From Leptodontidium sp. MPI-SDFR-AT-0119 (Eukaryota > Ascomycota > Leotiomycetes > Helotiales > Leptodontidiaceae): a stretch of DNA of 64,000 nucleotides. This document shows, one piece after another, positions 56,490 to 64,000 of the stretch. Location of the stretch: the NCBI GenBank assembly GCA_020726505.1, contig JAHLEZ010000027.1, forward strand, positions 372,001-436,000, read 5' to 3'. The translations under genes were made by a program, and so were the position numbers. The notes below the pieces were generated by a model, which worked only from the letters and a program-made list of their open reading frames with translations, had not been told where the DNA came from and searched no databases. The number at the start of each line of letters is the position of its first letter. The stretch's first letter is position 1.

Positions 56490-59400
56490 AGTACTAAAGG
56501 TTATTATTACTATGCCTAGCCGAACTAAGGTCACTGATATTAGAGTTACCCTTAATATAGGAGCTGAAGTTAGTTACATAACACTTGAAGTAGTTACTCT
56601 CCTGGAGCTCCCTATTACTGGAAGCTAGACTATAGCTCTAAAGACAATCACCGGAGTTAAGTCCTGATTTATTAGTTTTGCTAATAATATTACGGTTACT
56701 ATAGGCAACTATGTTATTAATAATAGATTCTATATTATAGACGCCCTTAGTATAAAGGTCATTTTAGGCTTTTTATTCTTCTGTAAAGCTAGAGTATCGT
56801 TCCGCTATCTTAGAGACTATAATAGAGGCATTGTACTGGCTCAGTTTTAGGATCAGCGATTAAGAGACATTACTACGGTCAAAACTAATAATACTACGGA
56901 GGATACTAAGGACGCTAAAGCTCTTCGGGAAGAAAACGGGATAAGTATAATCTTTTTAGAACAAACAGACTCTAAAGATAGTTATAAAGAAGAAGACTTC
57001 TCGGGAAAAGAGTAACTAACTATATATTGAGCGCTACTGTCGGTGCCTTAGAATGCTCGATTAACCCCTCACAACATAACCCTTAACTACTAAAGCTTAA
57101 GGGCAAGCTTTATAAAGGGGGGGACGAAGCGGTACTAAGTGATAATAATAAAGGCGATACTATTCTCATTAAGTACTTAGAAAGAGAGTTTTGTGTCCTG
57201 AAATTAGTACTTAATGATTTTCAGTAAGAGGCAATCTTAGACATATTCTTGGAGGAGAAGTTAACTTCAGAACTATTCTTTCTTAGAGCTTTTAGAGTTA
57301 GTTCTTTAACTGAAGTCACGCCTACCTTCGAATAGACGAAGAACTATGACGATCTCCTGATTAAGAACTCCTTTCGGAGCACTTAGAACACTACTGCTCG
57401 GATTAACATTATATATAAATCGAAAGCCAAGAAAGTCTAGCTAGTTAACGAAGCCGACCTTATAGGCGACCCCCCAGGAGGGAGGGATGATTAGTATAAG
57501 AGATTAAAAGACAGAGGGACTAAGTAAGAACAGTTAGGGAAATATTAAGATTTGTTACTATTACACTTTATTAGTATACTCTACAACTCCTGACTTACGC
57601 CGGAGAGACTAGCCAAACTTGACGTCGGGAAGCTATTACAACCTAAAGAGAGAGCTCTCTTCGATGAAATAATAATTAATAGAGAAAGAGCTATAGCGTT
57701 CGACTGGCCCAAATGTAGTAGATTTTACGAAGATGTCTCTCCCCTAGTCGTTATTAAGACTATTAAGTACAAAGCTTAGTAAGCCCTTAACTTTCCGTTG
57801 CCACGAGCTTTAGTCCCAGAAGTCACGAAAATAGTATAAGAGCGTCTCGATAAGGGTGTTCTTGAGCTTTCTAAAGGCTTATACTGAAATACTTGGTTTT
57901 TAGTGAAAAAGAAGGAATCTAGAAAATATAAACTTATTAACTTAGCTATTATATTAAATGCCGTCATACGAAGGGATGTTAATCTTTTACTTTTAGTAGA
58001 TGAGTTCTTTAAAGAATTCGCCGGTTGCCACGTCGCTAGCCTCGTTAACTTATACTTTAGCTATAATTAATAAACTCTCTACAAGTCTAGCCGAGACATG
58101 ACTGCCTTTTATGTTCCGAACGTAGGCCTAGTCAGGAATATAACTCTCCCTTAGGGTGTTATAAACTCTGTTACTTAGTTTGTTAAAACGATTACTCGTA
58201 TACTAAAGCCACTAATTCTTAGTATATTTATATTATTCTTAAATAATATAAAAGTTAAGGGACTATATATAGACTATAACTAAGAAGAAGCTCGTCCCGG
58301 AATCCGAAGATTTATCTTAGAGTACATTTAGAACCTCGACAAGGCGCTGGAACGTTTAAAGAGAGTAGGCGTTATTATTAAACTAAAGTCTTAGTTTTGT
58401 TTAGACGGTATAAATATTATAAGATATACTTATAACTCTAAAGAGAGAGAACCTTCGGCGAGACACTTAGTTAAGATTAAGAACTAGAACTTACTAAGTA
58501 ACCTAATAGAAGTCAAGGCATTCTTAGGCCTTATTGTTTACTTCCGAATTTAGATCAAAAACTTCTAACTAATTGCTGAGTTATTATACGCACTATCTAG
58601 AAAAGGAGTCAAATTCTTCTAAGACTTAGAGATTCACGACAAAGTAATACAAACTCTTAAAGATACGTTATACTCGTTTCTAGTTCTATGTCAGATCGAT
58701 TATAGCGAGGGTACTAGAGAGATAGTTATTAGTGTCGACTTAAGTGGCACAGGTTAGGGAGGTTTCCTCGGCTAAAGAGACCCTCTAACGAACAAGATAC
58801 GACTTACGAGGTACGAGAGTGGTTTTTAGAGTAAGACTAAAGCCAAGTATAATGCTACTAAGCGAGAGTATAAAGGTATACTTTATATTTTAAAGAAGCT
58901 TAAGATCTAGCTCGTTAACGTGTACTTTGTTATTGAAATAAACGCTAATACTTTAATTGTTCAACTAAATAGAGCCGCCTACGATCATCCTAGCGCCTTA
59001 CTTACTAGATGGCTTACTTAGATACGCCTGTTTAATTTCGAAGTTTAGTATATTAAAGGCTCAATATACGTCGTTGCCGATTAGCTCTCTAGGAGGCTAA
59101 GGTATACTGACGACACACTAGAAGAGAGTGATGCGGACGAGGATTAAATACTTTCCGAGCTGGGAGCTTATGAGATCTGTCCTATAGAAGTATTTAACGC
59201 CGAAGAACTTACTAACTCAGAATCCGAAGGAGTAATAATAGACCCAGAATTGCGCAAGCGGAACGACATTCTTCAAGATATAAAATCCTAAGTACGACAC
59301 CTAAGGGACAAAGGAGAGCTTAGCTCCTCTAACGATTTAAGCTAAGACGACAAAGGACCACTTATTATAGCTAATAAATACAGCGAAGGATACTAGTAAA

Positions 59401-60920
59401 TCGCCTAATACTTAACGACACTTAAGACTCTTAAGGACATAATTAGAAAGTAATTCCGTGTTTTTAAACGGGAAGTATTAAATTATAGTGTGTATAGTCG
59501 CCGGATTTAGAGACTTCCTATTAAAGGTTCTATTATTAGGCTTATTATTGACATTAATAAGGAGAAGGAAATTATACTTTAGAGCTACTATAACAATTCT
59601 AGTCACAAAGGGAGAGAAAGCACTTATTACTGTATCACTATACGGTACTTTTAGAAGGGACTGTTCACTGATTATATAGAATACGTTCGAACATGCAAGA
59701 ATTGTCAACTTTGATCAGCGAAGCGCCTTGAGGAACCTCTTTACCCTATAGTGTCAAATGGACTTATGGAGAAATGGGCGTTAGACGTTACTTATATACC
59801 TCCCTCCCGGGGGAAGGGCTACTTTGTTGTTGCTAGAGACGATATAAGTGGATGGGCCGAAGTTAGAGCTCTCCCTACTAGAGAGGCTAAACACATCGCT
59901 ACTTTTATTTAGGAAGATATTATTTGCCGTTATAGGTTGTTTTAGAGACTTATTGTGGACGGAAGAACTAAGAATATAGGGGAAGTGCTAGAGTTACTTA
60001 ACAGAATAGAGGTCGAGCGAATCAAGATCTCAGCGTATAACGCTAGAGTCAATGGAATGATCGAACGGGGCCATGGACCTATTAAGAACGCTTTGTTAAA
60101 AATGGAAGGACGCTGGACTAACAACCTTTCCGTAGTGTTATTTGCTGATAGAATTACTGTGTATAGTCTAACTAGCTATACTCTGTTTTATATAGTGTAC
60201 GGCAGGGAGGCGATTTTACTTATCGAAACAAGGAACCTTACGTGGAGGACGCTATTCACGGAAGAAATATAAGACCGGTCTAAGTTGCTATAGTTTAGGG
60301 CTACATAGTTTCAGATGAGACAAGAACACATTAATGAGGCTATCTTTAGGAAGACTCGACGTCGTCAAGAGGGCAAGGAAGCCTTTGATCTCAAACACGA
60401 CATACAGAAGAGACTATTCAGAAAGAGAGACTTAGTACTTCGCTAGGACTTAGTACGAGAGAATGATATGTCCTCAAACCGAGCACTCGACTTTAGGTAG
60501 CTAGGCCCCTATGAGATCGCTGAGACTTATACCGACAAAGGCTACTATAAACTCAAAGAGCTTGGTGACGATGGCCCCTGGCTACGACAAACCTTCGCCG
60601 GTAATAAGCTTAAGCTCTTCCACAAGAGAAGTAACTTCATTTATAATGACAGTAATAAAGTAAGAGAGGCCTCTAGCGAAGACGACAACTTGACCCCTCT
60701 GAACCTTGAACTAGACATTAATTTATAGTACCTTAACGACCCCGAATTCTTAGAGAACCCTATAATTCTGACGATATAACGTATTAGAGACAATAAGATA
60801 GTAATTAGAGTCCCTGAATTGTCAGTACAACAGCGCAGTAAGTACTAAGTAGTGTCTGACTCGGAATAAACATACTTTGGTGTTAAGGAGCTAGTACGAG
60901 GACGCACCTCTAGTCTTTGA
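56490..60920 (+). pseudogene. pol of element B, inactivated
   Basis: Order of domains: aspartic protease (GAEVSYITLEVV near 56550), linker ERLAKLDVGKLL and RERAIAFDWPKCSRFYEDVS, then reverse transcriptase (57780-58560: FPLPRALVPEV, NTWFLVKKKESRKYKLIN, EFAGCHVASLVNLYFSYN, SSRDMTAFYVP). RNase H follows (58720-59100: VISVDLSGTG, YNATKREYKGILYILKKLK). The integrase has WALDVTYIPPSRGKGYFVVA (about 59775), IVDGRTKNIGEVLELLNRIE (about 59950) and MIERGHGPIKNAL (about 60057) as D, D and E segments, plus a GPY-like C-terminus (LGPYEIAETYTDKGYYKLKE). Many stops; the canonical polymerase YxDD motif is not preserved. Confidence 0.85.
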
Positions 60921-63900
60921 AGGGGGGGACGACATACTGCCGCACACTAAAATAATTACTAAACCGACTTCGTACTGCTAAGAACCACGATTTAAGACAC
61001 CTTAATATTACAACTAACACGAAGAAGAGCCTATGTAGCCCTGAGCACGTCAGAGAGAACATTAGCCCCGCGTGTAAACCGCCAATTCCTTAGAACAAGC
61101 TCACAGAACTAACGACTACAACTACTTGTCGTAGCCCCCACGAATAGACGACAAGTTTAGAACGAGACTGCTATTATTAAGTTAGTGAGAATTCTAAGGC
61201 GGTAGAAAGTAACTTCGTTGAGATAGGCCAGTTATTAGGCTCGATCCGCAGGACTAGATTCTAAAACAGCAGGTTGAACTTGTGGCCTAAGCCAGAAATT
61301 CGAGTCTAACGTATTAAACACCCTGAAGATATAGACGTAATATACTAAGGGCACTAACTCTCGGTATTTAACTCATAGAATAAAAAGAAGACTAAGTTAT
61401 AGGCACTGGGAGTGTTTAGGGCCAAATGAATGAAACCGAGCTGATCTTACTGTTATGTACCTCCTGGACATAGCCACTAACCTTGTCAAGAGTAACGTGT
61501 AGCGATCTATGAAGACCGACATTAAAAGCACCGTTAACTTGACCTTTAAACTAGTAAGGAGATTAAACGATCTATGTAAGGTAGGCCAGAGGTCTTAGAA
61601 ATCTCCTAGCGAAGAGCTAATAACACGCTCAGAATTAGAGCCGTGCTCTCTGAAACCTTAAGTCAATAACTATAATATAGCTAACGCTAACCCCACCCCA
61701 CGTACTAAAGATCTGAGTATATTATCAGCCGACGACCTTTAGTTAGTGAACCTTTTAAGGATCGAGTATTAGTCGACTACCCCTAATTAGCTCTGTCTAA
61801 AGTCTCTCGCTTACTAAGTCAGGGCCCCTTCTATATATACGTCAATACCTCTTAGTCCCTTCTTGTCGGAAAGTCTGAAAGAATAAAGACTTCTCTTGCC
61901 GTTCACTAGTGCTAGTAGACAAGAAGTAATATACTTCGTACTTAGAGTGTTAGTAAGAGACTATAAGTTATAAACAACTTTCAAATATAATATAATAGTT
62001 CTACGACTATAACAGACTTATAAGTAAGAGTGCCGCTATTTTAGGCTCGTATTAATATCGCTGAAGTAATAAAGACTCTATACCCTCGACCTCTAGCTAG
62101 GTTTAGTATTAAGTACTAGTAACTAATCAAGGCTAAGGGAGCGACCTTAGGTGTTCTCATGGATGTTTCGTCACCGCCTATTACATTATTCCGAGAAGTG
62201 TCGTTAGGTAGAACGGACAAGGACAAAGCTAATAACTTATAGAGTAACTAGTTAGGAGTTAAGTCTAGCTTCGACCTCGAGATCAATAATAAGTTCTTCA
62301 ACCCCTATTAAAGAACTGAAGTAATTAAGAGACCTTAACTAAGACCGAACTACTATTCCGAGAAGACCTCTAGCTAACAAGACCCTACAGTATGCCATTT
62401 TATGCTTAATTATTACTAACTTAATAGTACTTGAGTTGACTAAACTCTTTTGCCCCTAGAAAGCTTAGCTGTTTTAAAGACCCTCTGTTAGCTTTAATAA
62501 TAGGAGGTGACTTACCTGTCAAGGGGAGAAGGGGCCATTTCCACTACACTAAGAACTAAGAACCTATTGTAGCCTCCTAACCCTACTCGACGTATTACGA
62601 CCGTTAGTTTTCCCACTCCTCCCGGCTTTCTGCTATAAACCTTCGAAATTGGCGGATCCAGCCTTTACCCCATCTAACTAACTAATTGATAAGAGACTGG
62701 CGGAATAATGTCACCTATCTTCAGTAGTGTGACTTACGTAAGTATAATAAGAGCGTATTTATGGAGGGACCCGAAAGCTACTTAGTGACCTATTACTAAG
62801 GGAAGATCAGTACGGCGCGACACGCACGTTCTTAGCCTAAGGGGTAGAATTTGATACGGGTAGTCGCACGAGGTGGCCTTGATTCTTATTGATTTACGAA
62901 CTTAAAGAAGATAGATAGCATCGTTTCCTTGACTTATAAAGAGAATATAAGCACTAGCGCTGCGAAGAGGTTGGACAGTTTAATACTTAGCTAGATGACG
63001 TCAAGGTGAAGTTTTGGAGTTCACTTTAGTTACTTCTTAAAACACGAGTTAAGGATTAATAACCTTGGCGGTACTTTAAATCGCCGTAGGAAAAGTATTA
63101 GTATAATCTGTGAATGGCTAGTTAAGTATAAGAGAAAGAGATAGGAGTATAACTCACGAAATTAAGACGCGTTAAGACCTTTATAGTGTTGACCTTTAGT
63201 ATTGAAGCTGAGAGCGCTTAGGCTGAGATGCGAACCGATTTCGATGGCACCTCTAAGGTGGCTGACAACGAAGGACTCTTCTTGAAGGTCTATGAGGAGT
63301 TAGCAGAGTTCAGATAGTACTATAGAAGGTCAACTTACTACGTTAAGGCGACTTGACTTTATACTAAAGTTGTTGTTTGGAGATCGAGGTGCGGGAAAGT
63401 TAAGCGGAGACTGTACATAGGTTAACGCAAGTATTACGGAAGAAGTTACTGTCTAGCAAGAAGGAAGCAAACAAGTAAGGAAAGCTCTTTGCTACGTTAC
63501 CTCTACGACTAGGCAACAGCGAAGTTGAAGGTGTTAAACTCCAATAGCGCGCTGAAGTTGATAGTAAAGGCCAAAGTTGTTGTCCTAAAGGTACCGAATA
63601 TGGAGAAGTTGGCGGCAGAGAGACCTCTGAGAGTACTAGAGTCATAGTAGCTGAAGTCATCGTTGAACGGAAGGAGATCTTGCCTTAGTGGTGTGAAGAA
63701 AAGTGATGGTGAAGTCGATCTTAACATGAGCTTGGCGGGGAAGTTTGCTTTCTTTAGAGGTGTTACAACGAGAGAAGGTGTAAGAGGTGTTATTTGATTA
63801 ATAGAAAGAAGGAGGAAAGAGATCGAGACGCGTTGAGGTACTTTATAGAGAGAATAGTGTCAAGGAGAGATTATTGTATTTGGAAAGTTAAAGTTGGAAG

Positions 63901-64000
63901 GTTAGTGGGGGAGAGCCAGCCTTATGTAGGGGGGCAGGAAGGTGCTAAGCGAGACGATTGTTTACTTTAAAGGTAACAGGTCAACTATCACGGGACTTCG
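60921..64000 (+). other. Stop-rich region downstream of element B pol
   Basis: Begins with a purine-rich tract that would fit a polypurine tract, but the expected LTR start does not follow. Readings with protein-like pieces exist (for example KIKHPEDI and YPRPLARFSIKY) without a family I recognise. This could be a third open region of a long gypsy element, or another repeat into which B or A extends. The final kilobase (63000-64000) is G-rich and C-poor on this strand. No host gene seen. Confidence 0.4.

Larger units (their letters stand above)
52344..64000 (+). mobile_element. Ty3/gypsy element B, inserted in element A, runs past window end
   Basis: Starts with a 280-bp LTR (TGTGGTGGGG...CCTCCCATA), followed by gag at about 53503, and protease, reverse transcriptase, RNase H and integrase to about 60920, all in the plus orientation and full of TAG/TAA stops. 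A purine run GAAGGGGGGGA at 60921 follows the last stop. No second LTR copy is seen before 64000, so either the element has a long 3' region or it is itself rearranged. It is nested in element A, so B inserted later. Confidence 0.75.

Overview
The window reads as nuclear DNA of a filamentous ascomycete (Pezizomycotina; a leotiomycete is my best guess from the flavour of the proteins, not proven). Genes have short GT-AG introns of 47-73 nt. The protein families are typical of these fungi: HET, NACHT/STAND, Clr5-ankyrin and Zn2Cys6. Large AT-rich blocks carry transposons and genes riddled with TAG/TAA stops at former Gln and Trp codons. Paired repeat copies differ mainly by CpA to TpA and TpG to TpA changes, the signature of repeat-induced point mutation (RIP). 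I found no tRNA, rRNA or CRISPR array.

Layout. 1-3.4 kb: weak, decayed coding traces and AT-rich DNA. 3.4-5.1 kb: a broken gene for a C-terminally membrane-anchored fungal protein. 5.3-7.1 kb: a HET gene on the minus strand with a frameshifted tail. 9.1-9.8 kb: a hypothetical gene. 11.1-13.1 kb: an intact three-exon Clr5-ankyrin gene. 14.2-18.9 kb: a solo LTR with a target-site duplication, a RIP-mutated catalase pseudogene interrupted by a second solo LTR, and a RIP-mutated von Willebrand A-domain pseudogene. 19.1-22.4 kb: two intact spliced genes, a Zn2Cys6 regulator and a beta-carbonic anhydrase. 23.4-26.2 kb: a collapsed ABCB-type transporter pseudogene. 27.0-31.4 kb: an intact HET-E-like gene and a second HET gene broken by one frameshift. 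35.3-38.9 kb: a five-exon NACHT gene whose reading frame runs on into a region resembling a fungal transcription factor. 39.5-42.9 kb: a complete but dead hAT transposon with perfect 8-bp target duplications. 44.6-46.7 kb: a fourth HET gene. 47.4-49.4 kb: a lysophospholipase pseudogene and a piggyBac-like remnant. 50-64 kb: one Ty3/gypsy element interrupted by another, both RIP-inactivated, running off the window.

Functionally the live genes point to non-self recognition and vegetative incompatibility (HET genes, a NACHT receptor, a Clr5-ankyrin protein). They sit in a fast-evolving, transposon-rich accessory region with a few metabolic or regulatory genes. The most interesting candidate is the NACHT gene at 35.3-38.9 kb: if the fusion is real it would be a fungal NLR-like receptor carrying an integrated transcription-factor-like module, with one non-canonical GC-AG intron.
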